Shown here: one piece after another, positions 35,900-44,432 of the stretch | How the letters are laid out: each line of letters opens with the position of its first letter | Numbering within the stretch: the stretch's first letter is position 1 | Origin: Sulfurospirillum sp. SCADC | GTDB lineage: Bacteria; Campylobacterota; Campylobacteria; Campylobacterales; Sulfurospirillaceae | Length of the DNA: 64,000 nucleotides | Assembly (NCBI RefSeq): GCF_000743525.1 | Contig: NZ_JQGK01000014.1 | Span: 1 to 64,000 of the forward strand | Direction: 5' to 3' | The notes under the pieces: generated by a model | Seen by the model: only the letters and a program-made list of their open reading frames with translations | What the model was told of the DNA's origin: nothing | Database searches by the model: none | Program-made: the position numbers and the translations under genes

Positions 35900-36603
35900 T
35901 TATTATCCCAGCACGCCTTGCTTCCACGCGTTTTCCTAGTAAAATCTTAGCCGATATTCACGGGCTTCCGATGGTCATTGCCACGGCAAAACGCGTGCAA
36001 AATCTGGATGATGTCGCCATTGCCGCCGACACGGAAGAAGTCGTAACACTCGCACAAAAGCATGGTTTTAAAGCGATTTTGACTTCACAAGATCACCAAA
36101 GTGGAACAGATCGTATCAATGAAGCGGCGACAAAACTAAACCTTCCTGAAGATGAGATCATTATCAACGTCCAAGCCGACGAGCCCTTCATCGAAGAAGC
36201 CGTGGTGAAAAGCGTGATTGAGCGCGCAAAAAAAACAGAGGCGATGATAACGAGTGCCTGCAAAAAGATCGATCTTTTACATGTAAAAGATCCTAACCTG
36301 GTTAAAGTCATTTTAGACGTCCATGGAAATGCCATTTATTTTTCACGAAGTGCCATTCCCTATGATCGCGAAGGTGAATTTGAAGGTTATTTTGGACACT
36401 TGGGCATTTACGCATTTCGTAAAAAGGCGCTTGAAACATTTTGCGCCCTTCCCTACGCACCCATCGAGCATATCGAAAAATTAGAGCAACTGCGTGCCAT
36501 CTACCACGGATATAACATTGCGATGGAAGAAGTGCAAAGTCAAAGTTTTGGAATCGACACACCCGAAGATTTAGAAAAAGCATTAGCCTTTTTTACAAAA
36601 TAG
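35896..36603 (+). CDS. kdsB: CMP-KDO synthetase (3-deoxy-manno-octulosonate cytidylyltransferase)
   Basis: 235 residues from GTG at 35896, chosen because AAGGA at 35885-35889 is six bases upstream and GTGA overlaps the thrC stop; the ATG at 35890 touches the SD. It activates KDO for lipopolysaccharide inner core. Blocks: IIPARLASTRFPSKILADIHG, AADTEEVV, SGTDRINEAA, IINVQADEPFI and YFGHLGIYAFRK. A 22-bp perfect palindrome centred on TTACATGTAA (36271-36292) lies in the gene and is read as LHVK. Confidence 0.94.
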   Translation: MIIIPARLASTRFPSKILADIHGLPMVIATAKRVQNLDDVAIAADTEEVVTLAQKHGFKAILTSQDHQSGTDRINEAATKLNLPEDEIIINVQADEPFIEEAVVKSVIERAKKTEAMITSACKKIDLLHVKDPNLVKVILDVHGNAIYFSRSAIPYDREGEFEGYFGHLGIYAFRKKALETFCALPYAPIEHIEKLEQLRAIYHGYNIAMEEVQSQSFGIDTPEDLEKALAFFTK

Positions 36604-36883
36604 CCTCTTCAAACGTTTGATGAAGCGTATCATACACATACGCTTCCATTTTGTTTTCGCCCACTTGAAACATCAACTTACACGACGCAAACCCTGATTT
36701 TAAAAGCCCTTTTTCGACCACTTCTAAAATAAAAGCTCGTGTGCTAAACAGATGCGTTGTCGTATTGCCCTCATACGCAAATGATTCTCCCTCAATGGGT
36801 GTAAATCCCTCTTTTTTAAGATGCTTTTCAAACACCACTTTCTCTTTCAAACCTTCAACATCAACGATCAGTATAACCTTCAT
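36593..36883 (-). CDS. conserved hypothetical protein
   Basis: 96 residues, alpha/beta, small and soluble (MKVILIVDVEGLKEKVVFEKHLKKEGFTPI then AYEGNTTTHLFSTRAFILEVVEKGLLKSG). It resembles small ferredoxin-like folds but no family is recognised. It is two genes' 3' neighbour: it directly follows dsbD on the minus strand with no gap, and its end overlaps the convergent kdsB by eleven bases. It is therefore very likely expressed with dsbD. Confidence 0.7.
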   Translation of the reverse strand: MKVILIVDVEGLKEKVVFEKHLKKEGFTPIEGESFAYEGNTTTHLFSTRAFILEVVEKGLLKSGFASCKLMFQVGENKMEAYVYDTLHQTFEEAIL

Positions 36884-38626
36884 CTACATCCCTACTTTTT
36901 CTAAATGTGCCAAAAATTCATCAGCATTTTTAAATCCTGCTAAACGAAACTCGCTCACCTCTTTGCCCTTTTTGAAAAACAAAATAGCAGGAGGCCCATA
37001 AATCGTAAAGGCTTTTTGCAACGCCTTATCATCATCGCTATTTTTGGTCACATCGGCTTTTAAAAGCGTGAATTTTTCAAGCTTTGCTTTGACCCTGGGA
37101 TCGCTAAAGGTAAATTGCTCAAACTCAACGCAGTTCACACACCAGTCAGCATAAAAGTCCAACATCACAGGTTTTTGGGCATTTTTTAACGCCAGATTCA
37201 GCTCTTCAAGCGTTTTGATCTTCGTAAAGGGTGATGGAGATGGCGCAACACTTGAACTCTCTTTGGCCGTAAACTTCTCAAAAGGGGCTAAGGGATTGGT
37301 CGCACCGCTTAAAAAGCCGACCAAAAGTGCCACACCATACACAAGCGCCATAAATAAAATACTTTTGAGCACTTTTTGCCACCCTTTGGTCTGCTCGCTA
37401 AAGGATTCTAACGCACCAAAATAGATGGAACTGCTGATGATAAGCACCGCCCACAAGGACATGCTCACAAAAGCTGGGATGATGCGTGAGAGCATCCAAA
37501 TGGCAACGCCGAGTAACATCACGCCAAAAAATGCGGTGATATTTTGCATCCAAACACCAGGACGAGGCATATAACGCCCTGCCGTTGTGCCAATGAGCAG
37601 CAGTGGAACGCCCATGCCAAGACTCATCACAAACAGTGCGCTTCCACCCAAAAGGGCATCACCGCTTTGACCTATGTAAATGAGTGCACCTGCAAGCGGA
37701 GCTGCGACACAAGGACCTACGATCAATGCCGATAAAAAGCCCATCACCGCAATACCAAAGACACCTTGGGTTTGGGCTTCTCCTGTTTTTTTATTGACCC
37801 TATTTTGAATGAAACTTGGCATCTTAATCTCATAAAAACCAAACATTGAGAAGGCCAAAATCACAAAGAGAGCACTAAACATTCCAATGATCCAAGGATG
37901 TTGCATCGATGCTTGCAAATTTGCACCAAACAGTGCCGCAAGTACTCCTGCAATGGTGTACGCTAAGGACATCGCAAGGACATAGACCAAAGAGAGCCAA
38001 AACCCTTTTTTGGCACTCATCGAAACGCTGGGTTGCGAGACGATGATCGAAGAGAGGATGGGAATCATCGGAAAAATACAGGGGGTTAAAGAGAGTAAAA
38101 GTCCAAATCCAAAGAAACTCAGGAGTACCAACATAACATCGCCACTCATAAAGCTTCGAGCAATCACATCTTGCTCGGAGAGTGACGCAGCACTGCCACC
38201 TCCTTTGAGTTTAAAGGTAAATTCTTTGGTGATAGGTTGATAGCAAATGCCCATCTCAGAGCAGCCTTGATACGAAAAACTGAGCGTAAAGCTACCTTTT
38301 TTGACCTCGTTCTCAAGCAAGCTTTGAGGGACAAACAGCTCAAAAGATTGACGTTGGGTCATTGCATCGTGAAAATACTCTGCTTTGGGACGCTCAATCC
38401 ACTGCGTCAAATCAAGTGTTTTAGGCTTCGTAAGCTCTAAACTAATTTTGTCATCGTAAAGGTAAATTTTTTCCCCCAACATAACGTTGATCATCACACC
38501 TTGACTACTGTGCGTCGCGGTGACATTAAAAGCCTCTTCAGGCGTTAGGAGTTTAGGTTTTTCAACACCAAAAAGTGTGACCATGAGGAGAAAAAAGAGA
38601 GAGAGAAAGCGTATCGGCTGTTGCAC
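36884..38626 (-). CDS. dsbD: thiol:disulfide interchange protein DsbD
   Basis: 580 residues, the full three-part protein. A signal peptide and periplasmic alpha domain carry the C-x5-C pair (CSEMGIC). The eight-helix membrane domain has the redox cysteines in LTPCIFPMIPIL and IVGPCVAAPLAGAL. The C-terminal thioredoxin-like domain has CVNC (YADWCVNCVEFEQF). It moves electrons from cytoplasmic thioredoxin to periplasmic thiol partners, including cytochrome c maturation and disulfide isomerases, such as the DsbG-like protein encoded at 5865-6725. Confidence 0.95.
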   Translation of the reverse strand: MQQPIRFLSLFFLLMVTLFGVEKPKLLTPEEAFNVTATHSSQGVMINVMLGEKIYLYDDKISLELTKPKTLDLTQWIERPKAEYFHDAMTQRQSFELFVPQSLLENEVKKGSFTLSFSYQGCSEMGICYQPITKEFTFKLKGGGSAASLSEQDVIARSFMSGDVMLVLLSFFGFGLLLSLTPCIFPMIPILSSIIVSQPSVSMSAKKGFWLSLVYVLAMSLAYTIAGVLAALFGANLQASMQHPWIIGMFSALFVILAFSMFGFYEIKMPSFIQNRVNKKTGEAQTQGVFGIAVMGFLSALIVGPCVAAPLAGALIYIGQSGDALLGGSALFVMSLGMGVPLLLIGTTAGRYMPRPGVWMQNITAFFGVMLLGVAIWMLSRIIPAFVSMSLWAVLIISSSIYFGALESFSEQTKGWQKVLKSILFMALVYGVALLVGFLSGATNPLAPFEKFTAKESSSVAPSPSPFTKIKTLEELNLALKNAQKPVMLDFYADWCVNCVEFEQFTFSDPRVKAKLEKFTLLKADVTKNSDDDKALQKAFTIYGPPAILFFKKGKEVSEFRLAGFKNADEFLAHLEKVGM

Positions 38627-38739
38627 AAAATCACCTTTGGTAAAATTTTTCTTTATTGTAGCAAAGAAGCCTAAATGTTTTTTAAATTACAACGATTTTT
38701 GGAGTATCATATCTTTACATGTAAAAGCAGGAGTACGCC

Positions 38740-39621
38740 GTGGGCAAAAAGAAAAAAGAGAAAGCGCTCTTTCAAAATGAAGAGATTGTGGGAGCCAAAG
38801 AGAAAGACGATAAAGTCCAAGTTTGGATTAAAAAAAGTGAACTTAAATATGAAAAAGAGCTCAAAAGACTTCAAATTGAGCTTCTGAAATTTCAAAACCA
38901 TGTCAAAGATCAAGGGCTAAAAGTACTCATTCTCATCGAAGGGCGTGACGCTGCAGGCAAAGGTGGAACGATCAAGCGCATTACAGAACACTTAAATCCT
39001 AGAGGTGCGCGCATTGTAGCGCTCGCCAAACCCTCTGACACCGAACGCTCTCAATGGTATTTTCAACGCTACACAGCGCATTTGCCCTCAGCTGGAGAGA
39101 TCGTCCTTTTTGATCGATCATGGTATAACCGAGCAGGCGTGGAACCGGTGATGGGCTTTTGTAGCCAAGAAGAGCATAAAGAGTTTTTGAGAGAGGTGCC
39201 AAAATTTGAAACGATGTTGGTCAATTCGGGCATCATTTTGTTTAAATTTTATTTCTCTGTAGGGAAAGAAGAGCAAGCCAAACGCTTTCATGAGCGCAAA
39301 ATTGACCCACTCAAACAATTTAAACTCTCCCCTGTTGATGAAAAATCTCAAGAGTTGTGGGATCAATATACCGTAGCAAAATACTCAATGCTCCTAGCCT
39401 CCAATAACCCTCGTGCTCCATGGACCATTGTTCTCTCTGACGATAAAAAAAGAGCACGTCTAAATACCATCAAATACATCTTAAGAAATGTTGACTACCC
39501 CGATAAAATTAAGAAGAAACACCTTCATATGGAAGAGGATATTATTCGTACGGCAAAGCAGGAAATAGAGATTATGGAGAAAAGCTTACCCAATGAGAAT
39601 CTTTCACACCTAAATGGATAA
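38740..39621 (+). CDS. ppk2: polyphosphate kinase 2 family protein
   Basis: 293 residues from GTG at 38740 with AGGAG six bases upstream. The P-loop is LIEGRDAAGKGGTIKRI and the Walker B region is EIVLFDRSWYNRAGVEPVMGF, with RSQWYFQRYTAHLP. PPK2 enzymes phosphorylate nucleoside mono- or diphosphates using polyphosphate. The single-domain length and DAAGKGGTI loop fit class I (ADP/GDP-phosphorylating). The N-terminal 45 residues are highly charged. TTACATGTAA copies lie just outside both ends of the gene (38715 and 39625). Confidence 0.92.
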   Translation: MGKKKKEKALFQNEEIVGAKEKDDKVQVWIKKSELKYEKELKRLQIELLKFQNHVKDQGLKVLILIEGRDAAGKGGTIKRITEHLNPRGARIVALAKPSDTERSQWYFQRYTAHLPSAGEIVLFDRSWYNRAGVEPVMGFCSQEEHKEFLREVPKFETMLVNSGIILFKFYFSVGKEEQAKRFHERKIDPLKQFKLSPVDEKSQELWDQYTVAKYSMLLASNNPRAPWTIVLSDDKKRARLNTIKYILRNVDYPDKIKKKHLHMEEDIIRTAKQEIEIMEKSLPNENLSHLNG

Positions 39622-39640
39622 GCGTTACATGTAAGAAGGT

Positions 39641-39662
39641 GACCTAGCCAAGTGGCTAGGTC
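39641..39662. terminator. hairpin between convergent ppk2 and dnaK
   Basis: Perfect arms GACCTAGCCA / TGGCTAGGTC with a two-base loop (so effectively an eight-pair stem). TTTTTT follows eight bases later on the plus strand and ACCTTCTT on the minus strand. It could serve both transcripts. Confidence 0.7.
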
Positions 39663-39674
39663 ATTAAGCGTTTT

Positions 39675-41561
39675 TTACTCAACTTCAGCGTCGATGACGT
39701 CATCATCTTTTTTAGCTTTTGGTTTTTCACCGCCAGAGCCACCCGCTTCACCTTGATCTTTTTTGTACATCGCTTCTGCGAGTTTATGACTTGCTTCGCT
39801 CAAAGATTTGACTTTCGCATCAATCTCTTCTTTGGTAGCACTCTCATTGCTAAGAACATCTTTAAGCGCTTTGAGTTCTGCTTCGATTTTTGCTTTTTCT
39901 TCAGCGCTGATTGCATCGCCCATTTCACCTAACGATTTCTCTGTTTGGTGAGCCAGCGCGTCCGCTTGATTTCTCGCATCAACCGCTTCTTTACGTTTTT
40001 TGTCTTCTTCTTTGTGAAGCTCAGCATCTTTCACCATTTTTTCGATTTCAGCATCGTCAAGTCCTGAACTACCAGAGATTTTGATCTCTTGCGCTTTTCC
40101 TGTTGCTTTGTCTTTTGCAGATACTGTCAAGATACCGTTCGCATCGATGTCAAACGCCACTTCGATTTGTGGAACACCTCTTGGTGCTGGAGGGATGCTC
40201 TCAAGGTTAAATTGACCAAGTGATTTGTTATCTCTTGCAAATTCACGCTCGCCTTGTAGGGCATGAATGGTAACCGCTGGTTGGTTATCTTCTGCTGTTG
40301 AGAAGACTTGAGATTTTTTAACAGGAATCGTTGTACCTTTTTCGATGAGCTTCGTCATAACACCACCCAACGTCTCAATACCAAGGCTTAGAGGCGTAAC
40401 ATCTAAAAGAAGAATATCTTTGACATCACCCTTAATAACTGCACCTTGAATCGCCGCACCAATCGCTACAACTTCATCAGGGTTTACTGATTTGTTTAGC
40501 TCTTTCTCAAAGAACTCTTTGACTTTTTGCTGAACCAAAGGAACACGTGTTGATCCACCGACCATAACAATCTCTTTGATTTCACCTTTTTTAAGGTCAG
40601 AATCATTGACAACTTCTTTGATTTTTTTAATCGTAAGTGCGACTAAATCTTCGATCATTGACTCAAATTTTGCACGGGTTAGTTTTTTAACCAAGTGTTT
40701 TGGACCCGTTGCATCCGCCGTGATAAACGGTAAGTTTACCTCTGTCTCATTGGATGAAGAAAGCTCTTTTTTAGCATTTTCAGCCGCTTCTTTAAGTCTT
40801 TGAAGAGCCATAACATCTGATTTGAGGTCAATGCCATTGTCATTTTTAAATTCAGCAACTAACCAGTCGATGAGTCTATTATCGAAGTCATCACCACCTA
40901 AGAAAGCGTCACCACCGGTTGCCAAAACTTCAACAACATTGTCACCCGTTTCTAGAACAGTAACGTCAAATGTTCCACCACCCAAGTCGTAAACAACGAT
41001 TTTTTCAGCCTCTTTTTTATCTAAACCATAAGAAAGTGCTGCAGCTGTTGGCTCGTTGATGATACGAAGAACGTTAAGTCCTGCGATCGTACCAGCCTCT
41101 TTTGTTGCTTTTCTCTGAGAGTCGTTAAAGTACGCAGGAACCGTAATAACTGCATCCGTTACTTCTTCACCCAGATACGCTTCTGCATCTTCTTTAAGTT
41201 TCATCAACACTTTTGCGCTGATCTCTTGTGGCGTATAGACTTTGCCATCGATTTCAATCGCGCAGGCACCATTTCGATCTACAACCGCATACGGAAGACG
41301 TTTTTTAGCTTCGTTTGCTTTGTCTTCGTTGCTCATAAGACCCATAATTCTTTTAATAGAATAGATGGTTCTTTTTGGATTGGTAACCGCTTGACGTTTC
41401 GCCGTATCACCGACTAAAACCTCTTCTTTATCGGTAAATGCAACCACAGAAGGCGTTGTATTTTTACCCTCTTTATTGGGTATAACTTTACTCTCACCGC
41501 GCTCATAGACAGAGACGCATGAATTTGTTGTTCCAAGATCAATTCCTATAACTTTTCCCAT
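39675..41561 (-). CDS. dnaK: chaperone DnaK (Hsp70)
   Basis: 628 residues, complete. The ATPase domain has [47 protein letters not shown] and [14 protein letters not shown]. The substrate domain starts near residue 385 ([17 protein letters not shown]), with a helical lid and the C-terminal EEVD-like end [10 protein letters not shown]. It is the third gene of hrcA-grpE-dnaK; the co-chaperone dnaJ is not here, although a CbpA homologue is at 62168. No iterated palindrome occurs in this conserved gene. Confidence 0.98.
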   Translation of the reverse strand: MGKVIGIDLGTTNSCVSVYERGESKVIPNKEGKNTTPSVVAFTDKEEVLVGDTAKRQAVTNPKRTIYSIKRIMGLMSNEDKANEAKKRLPYAVVDRNGACAIEIDGKVYTPQEISAKVLMKLKEDAEAYLGEEVTDAVITVPAYFNDSQRKATKEAGTIAGLNVLRIINEPTAAALSYGLDKKEAEKIVVYDLGGGTFDVTVLETGDNVVEVLATGGDAFLGGDDFDNRLIDWLVAEFKNDNGIDLKSDVMALQRLKEAAENAKKELSSSNETEVNLPFITADATGPKHLVKKLTRAKFESMIEDLVALTIKKIKEVVNDSDLKKGEIKEIVMVGGSTRVPLVQQKVKEFFEKELNKSVNPDEVVAIGAAIQGAVIKGDVKDILLLDVTPLSLGIETLGGVMTKLIEKGTTIPVKKSQVFSTAEDNQPAVTIHALQGEREFARDNKSLGQFNLESIPPAPRGVPQIEVAFDIDANGILTVSAKDKATGKAQEIKISGSSGLDDAEIEKMVKDAELHKEEDKKRKEAVDARNQADALAHQTEKSLGEMGDAISAEEKAKIEAELKALKDVLSNESATKEEIDAKVKSLSEASHKLAEAMYKKDQGEAGGSGGEKPKAKKDDDVIDAEVE

Positions 41562-41592
41562 TTTTTATCCTTTTACTTTAATTTTGATTTTA

Positions 41593-41668
41593 ATACGCCA
41601 ACAGAGCAAAGCTCTTTTTGGCTATGTTAGCCACTGGGGCGCTAAAGCTAGCCGACACGTCGGCAGAA
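41593..41668 (+). repeat. structured intergenic repeat, copy C
   Basis: Starts ATACGCC. Hairpin 1 AGAGC-AAA-GCTCT (41603-41615), hairpin 2 GGCT-ATGTT-AGCC (41620-41632), spacer GCTAAAGCTA, hairpin 3 GCCGAC-AC-GTCGGC (41651-41664), trailer AGAA. It sits in the 110-base gap between grpE and dnaK inside the heat-shock operon, where it would be transcribed on the minus strand and might modulate dnaK mRNA. Confidence 0.75.
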
Positions 41669-41671
41669 ATT

Positions 41672-42238
41672 TTACTTAACAATACTGACCATTGCTGGTC
41701 TTAAAATACGATCTTTGATTTTGTAGCCTTTTTGGAAAACTTGCAAAATCTCACCTGAACCTTTTTCATCGCTCTCTAATTGCATCACTGCTTCATGGAA
41801 GTTTGGATCAAATGTTCCATCAATTGCAACTAATTCAACGCCATGTTTTTCAAACGCTTTTCGAAATTGCTCAATGGTTAAACCCAAGCCCTCTTTGACT
41901 TTTTCTAAAAGTTCACCACGCTCAATCTCCGCGTTGCTTCCTGCTAAAATGGCCATCTCCAACGAGTCAATGACAGGTAAAAGATCGCGTGCAAAGACTT
42001 CATGTGCATACGAAATCGCTTGCATTTTCTCTTTTTCCAAACGTCGTTTCATATTGTCAAAATCAGCATTAGCTCGTAAATACCGATCTTCAAGTTCAGC
42101 CACTTTGGATTGGAGCTCCTCAAGTTCACTTTTTTGCTCGCACTCACACGCTAGCTCTTCCTCATTTTCAGAACACTCAGGAACTATCTCTGCAGAAACA
42201 TCAGAGACACTCTGTTCCTCTTGTAGTTTTTCATCCAC
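41672..42238 (-). CDS. grpE: nucleotide exchange factor GrpE
   Basis: 188 residues. A long N-terminal coiled coil (ELEELQSKVAELEDRYLRANADFDNMKRRLEKEK) is followed by the beta-domain GVELVAIDGTFDPNFHEAVMQLESDE and the end GYKIKDRILRPAMVSIVK. It releases ADP from DnaK. The N-terminal 35 residues are acidic and disordered. It lies three bases after hrcA in the same operon. Confidence 0.96.
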   Translation of the reverse strand: MDEKLQEEQSVSDVSAEIVPECSENEEELACECEQKSELEELQSKVAELEDRYLRANADFDNMKRRLEKEKMQAISYAHEVFARDLLPVIDSLEMAILAGSNAEIERGELLEKVKEGLGLTIEQFRKAFEKHGVELVAIDGTFDPNFHEAVMQLESDEKGSGEILQVFQKGYKIKDRILRPAMVSIVK

Positions 42239-42241
42239 GTT

Positions 42242-43045
42242 TTACTCCTTAACTTGATTAAAAAAATCTTCAAAATCACTCTCGATGCGACCAAAACAGA
42301 AAAGATCGACTGTTGTGTCTTCATCTTTGAGCTGTGCTTTTTGTTTGATAGCCATACATCCTTGCGGAACAAAGCCATCAAAGTAGAGTCCATCCATCAT
42401 AGATTCTACAAAATGAAGTGTTTGAAACCGTTGGATAAACGCCTCATTTTGGAGCTCTTGCGCGATGGAGTACATCGCTTTCTCACCTTCTTTTAAAATC
42501 GGTGCTTGTGAGAAAATGGCGGAGAGTTTTTCATGCAATTCATACAAGCCGACTTGGGCTGAAATATCTTTAAGTTCACGCATTTGACACCCCACAAGGC
42601 GTTGTAAAAACTGCTCCACTTTGGCATTAAACTTTAAAACAACCTCATGTTCATCAAAAACCAAAATCAAAAAACGATTCTGAACCGTTAACAACTCTTT
42701 AAAAGGCGAATTTGCTGTTTTTTCAACAATGCAAAAAAGGTTGTGTTCATGGGTCGAGCGTTTGATTTTATCGATATTCTTGATCTCCAAAGGATGCGTT
42801 AGGTCGAGCTTTTCTTGCCAATAGCCCATCAAGGCTTGGTGCGTTGGAACCCGTCCACCGCTTACATGTAACTGCTCAAGTGAGCCCACATCCGAGAGCT
42901 TTTTAAAGTAAATGCGTATCGTCGAAGGCGAAATACCAAGGGTCATCTTCATCTGTAATTCAGAAGATCCTATAGGCATTCTTGATTTCAGGTAGGTTTG
43001 AATGATGGCATCTAAAATCAACGCTTGCTTCGAAGGTTTTTTCAT
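42242..43045 (-). CDS. hrcA: heat-inducible transcription repressor HrcA (short type)
   Basis: 267 residues from ATG 43045. A GTG at 43054 is in frame but lies inside the CIRCE-like site. The winged-helix domain spans residues 1-75 (ILDAIIQTYLKSRMPIGSSELQMKMTLGISPSTIRIYFKKLSDVG ... SGGRVPTHQALMGYW). The GAF-like and dimerisation part is shorter than the ~340 residues of Bacillus HrcA, as is usual in Campylobacterota. It represses its own operon (hrcA-grpE-dnaK) through CIRCE elements, and in Helicobacter it works together with HspR. One iterated palindrome is read as LHVS in the wing. Confidence 0.92.
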   Translation of the reverse strand: MKKPSKQALILDAIIQTYLKSRMPIGSSELQMKMTLGISPSTIRIYFKKLSDVGSLEQLHVSGGRVPTHQALMGYWQEKLDLTHPLEIKNIDKIKRSTHEHNLFCIVEKTANSPFKELLTVQNRFLILVFDEHEVVLKFNAKVEQFLQRLVGCQMRELKDISAQVGLYELHEKLSAIFSQAPILKEGEKAMYSIAQELQNEAFIQRFQTLHFVESMMDGLYFDGFVPQGCMAIKQKAQLKDEDTTVDLFCFGRIESDFEDFFNQVKE

Positions 43046-43047
43046 TT

Positions 43048-43074
43048 TTAGCACTCTTCATGTTTAATTGCTTA
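43048..43074 (-). promoter_or_regulatory. CIRCE-like HrcA operator
   Basis: TTAGCACTC, nine bases, AATTGCTTA. The left arm is a perfect match to the CIRCE consensus TTAGCACTC-N9-GAGTGCTAA and the right arm matches six of nine. It covers the ribosome-binding region directly before the hrcA ATG and lies downstream of the -10 box, so bound HrcA would block transcription. Confidence 0.75.
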
Positions 43075-43078
43075 GAAA

Positions 43079-43108
43079 ATTATACAACATTGAGTGTAAT
43101 GTTGTCAA
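43079..43108 (-). promoter_or_regulatory. sigma-70 promoter of hrcA-grpE-dnaK with embedded palindromic operator
   Basis: On the minus strand TTGACA (43103-43108) and TATAAT (43079-43084), both perfect, are 18 bases apart. The spacer is filled by an inverted repeat ACAACATT / AATGTTGT separated by six bases (43084-43105), overlapping both boxes. Such placement is typical of a repressor site. The sequence differs from the HspR (HAIR) consensus and from CIRCE. Confidence 0.8.
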
Positions 43109-43214
43109 GTAATAGGCTAAAAGAGAACGCGCGCAGGTTTACATGTAAAGAAAAAAGTGATTTAACAGGGCATAGGAGTCGTATGGGAGAAAAAAGAGAA
43201 AGAGTCAGAAACAA

Positions 43215-43385
43215 TTAGCGAATAGGATGTTTGAGGCGTTTTCTATTGCGCATGATTAAGAGTTTAAAAAAGTGTTTGATCTCTCCTTTGCTCTCTTTGA
43301 GCTTGAAAAAGAAGGTCTCTTTTTCTGTAATGGCGGTGAAGATGTCATTTAAAGCTTGTCTTTCATTTTGGGACAATGTACTCAT
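43215..43385 (-). CDS. small hypothetical protein (56 aa) translationally coupled to the XRE gene
   Basis: Reads MSTLSQNERQALNDIFTA at the start and RNRKRLKHPIR at the end, with a charged central helix (TEKETFFFKLKESKGEIKHFFKLL). Its ATG overlaps the stop codon of the upstream XRE-type gene as ATGA, which is strong evidence for a real coupled gene. There is no membrane segment or signal. The basic tail (net positive last 20 residues) might bind nucleic acid. I do not recognise the family; a partner or antirepressor of the regulator is possible but unproven. Confidence 0.65.
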   Translation of the reverse strand: MSTLSQNERQALNDIFTAITEKETFFFKLKESKGEIKHFFKLLIMRNRKRLKHPIR

Positions 43386-43630
43386 TTTTCATCCTTTAGT
43401 TCATGTGATATGCGTTGAATCAAACGAAGAGCATCGCCTTCATCGAGTTCACCGAGCATTTTAAAAATGGCGGATGCGGCTTGTGGCTGAGAATTACCCA
43501 ATTTCCAGTCTTGATACGTTCGCATCGATACGCCCAATTTATCTGCCATCTCACGCTGAGAAATCTTCTTGCCTAAAAATTTAGACTCAACAGCATTATG
43601 AAGGAGATTAAAAATATCGTTTGTTTTCAT
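43382..43630 (-). CDS. XRE-family helix-turn-helix regulator
   Basis: 82 residues. The HTH is ISQREMADKLGVSMRTYQDWKLGNSQPQAASAIFKML (residues ~23-60), of the Cro/CI type that follows a short N-terminal helix. A short acidic C-terminal helix (ELDEGDALRLIQRISHELKDEK) could dimerise. It is followed by the coupled 56-residue gene. The AT-rich 5' region carries repeated TATACGATT-like sequences that may be its own operators. Confidence 0.82.
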   Translation of the reverse strand: MKTNDIFNLLHNAVESKFLGKKISQREMADKLGVSMRTYQDWKLGNSQPQAASAIFKMLGELDEGDALRLIQRISHELKDEK

Positions 43631-43912
43631 GTATACGATTCTAGCTAAGGCTGGTTTAATTATACATAAATACGATTTTTTTATAAGTTATTATATCTAA
43701 AAAATAACGTTTTAGTACATTTTTGACACACTATTTTGTTAAAAACTACTTTTATTTAAGTATTTTACTCATTTAATGTTTATATTTATACAGTTTTTCG
43801 TATAAATAAAAAATAAAAAGAACGACTGTAAATTGATTCGAAAAAAAGAGAAGCTAAAAAAGGTTACATGTAAACGAAAAAAGGGAATGAGAGGGAGAAA
43901 AGAAGAGGAGGT
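43631..43912. other. AT-rich intergenic region with repeated TATACGATT-like motifs
   Basis: About 280 very AT-rich bases with no supported gene. Related motifs are TATACGATT (43632-43640, touching the XRE start), AATACGATT (43669-43677) and, inverted, TTTTTCGTATAA (43794-43805). They may be operator sites for the XRE regulator. One TTACATGTAA copy lies at 43864-43873. Confidence 0.5.
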
Positions 43913-43935
43913 GTAGGATGGAAGTTCCATCCTAC
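43913..43935 (-). terminator. terminator after rpsO
   Basis: Perfect inverted repeat GTAGGATGG / CCATCCTAC around a five-base loop, 14 bases past the rpsO stop. On the minus strand it is followed by a C/T-rich stretch ending in CTTTTC. Confidence 0.75.
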
Positions 43936-43949
43936 ATGTAAAGCTCTGA

Positions 43950-44228
43950 CTATTTTTTATTATCTCTAATAGAAAGCTCTTTGATGATTTTGCTGTACGT
44001 CACAAAATCGGTACGTTTAAGATATTTCATCAATCGTTTACGTTGACCAACGAGTTTAAGAAGTCCTAATCTTGAAGAGTGATCTTTTTTATTACTCTGA
44101 AGATGTTCTGTTAAATCAACAATTCTTTTTGAAAGAAGTGCGATTTGTACCTCTGGAGAACCTGTGTCTCCCTCTTTTCTGCCAAACTGACTAACAATTG
44201 CTTGTTTTTCCGCCGAACCTAAAGCCAT
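43950..44228 (-). CDS. rpsO: 30S ribosomal protein S15
   Basis: 92 residues from ATG 44228, which has a perfect AGGAGG upstream; an in-frame extension to 44330 has no family support. S15 binds 16S rRNA early in 30S assembly. FGRKEGDTGSPEVQIALLSKRIVDLTEHLQSNKKDHSSRLGLLKLVGQRKRLMKYLKR is the conserved core. The neighbours Rrf2 and flhA match the order recalled from C. jejuni. The 100 bases of leader may hold the autoregulatory S15 site, but I cannot define its fold. Confidence 0.97.
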   Translation of the reverse strand: MALGSAEKQAIVSQFGRKEGDTGSPEVQIALLSKRIVDLTEHLQSNKKDHSSRLGLLKLVGQRKRLMKYLKRTDFVTYSKIIKELSIRDNKK

Positions 44229-44432
44229 AATGACCTCCTGATTGGTATTTGATTTTTTGCTTTTATACAAAAGCTTGGAATTGTAGCTAAAAAAAGTAAA
44301 ATTGTCTATGCACCCTACTCCTGCCTTCATGCCTCTGCTTGCTTTAGGAATTATCTTCGTAATTAAAGCTAAATATAACGTTTATTTAGTACAATATTTC
44401 TCTTATTTAACCTAGATATTTGAGGAAAACCC

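Noticed and set aside
43231-43464. 77-codon plus-strand frame at 43231
   Set aside because: It lies antisense to the better supported 56-residue gene and the XRE gene, with no SD and no recognisable sequence.
44229-44330. N-terminal extension of rpsO to 44330
   Set aside because: The extra 34 residues are absent from S15 proteins, and the internal ATG at 44228 has a perfect AGGAGG.
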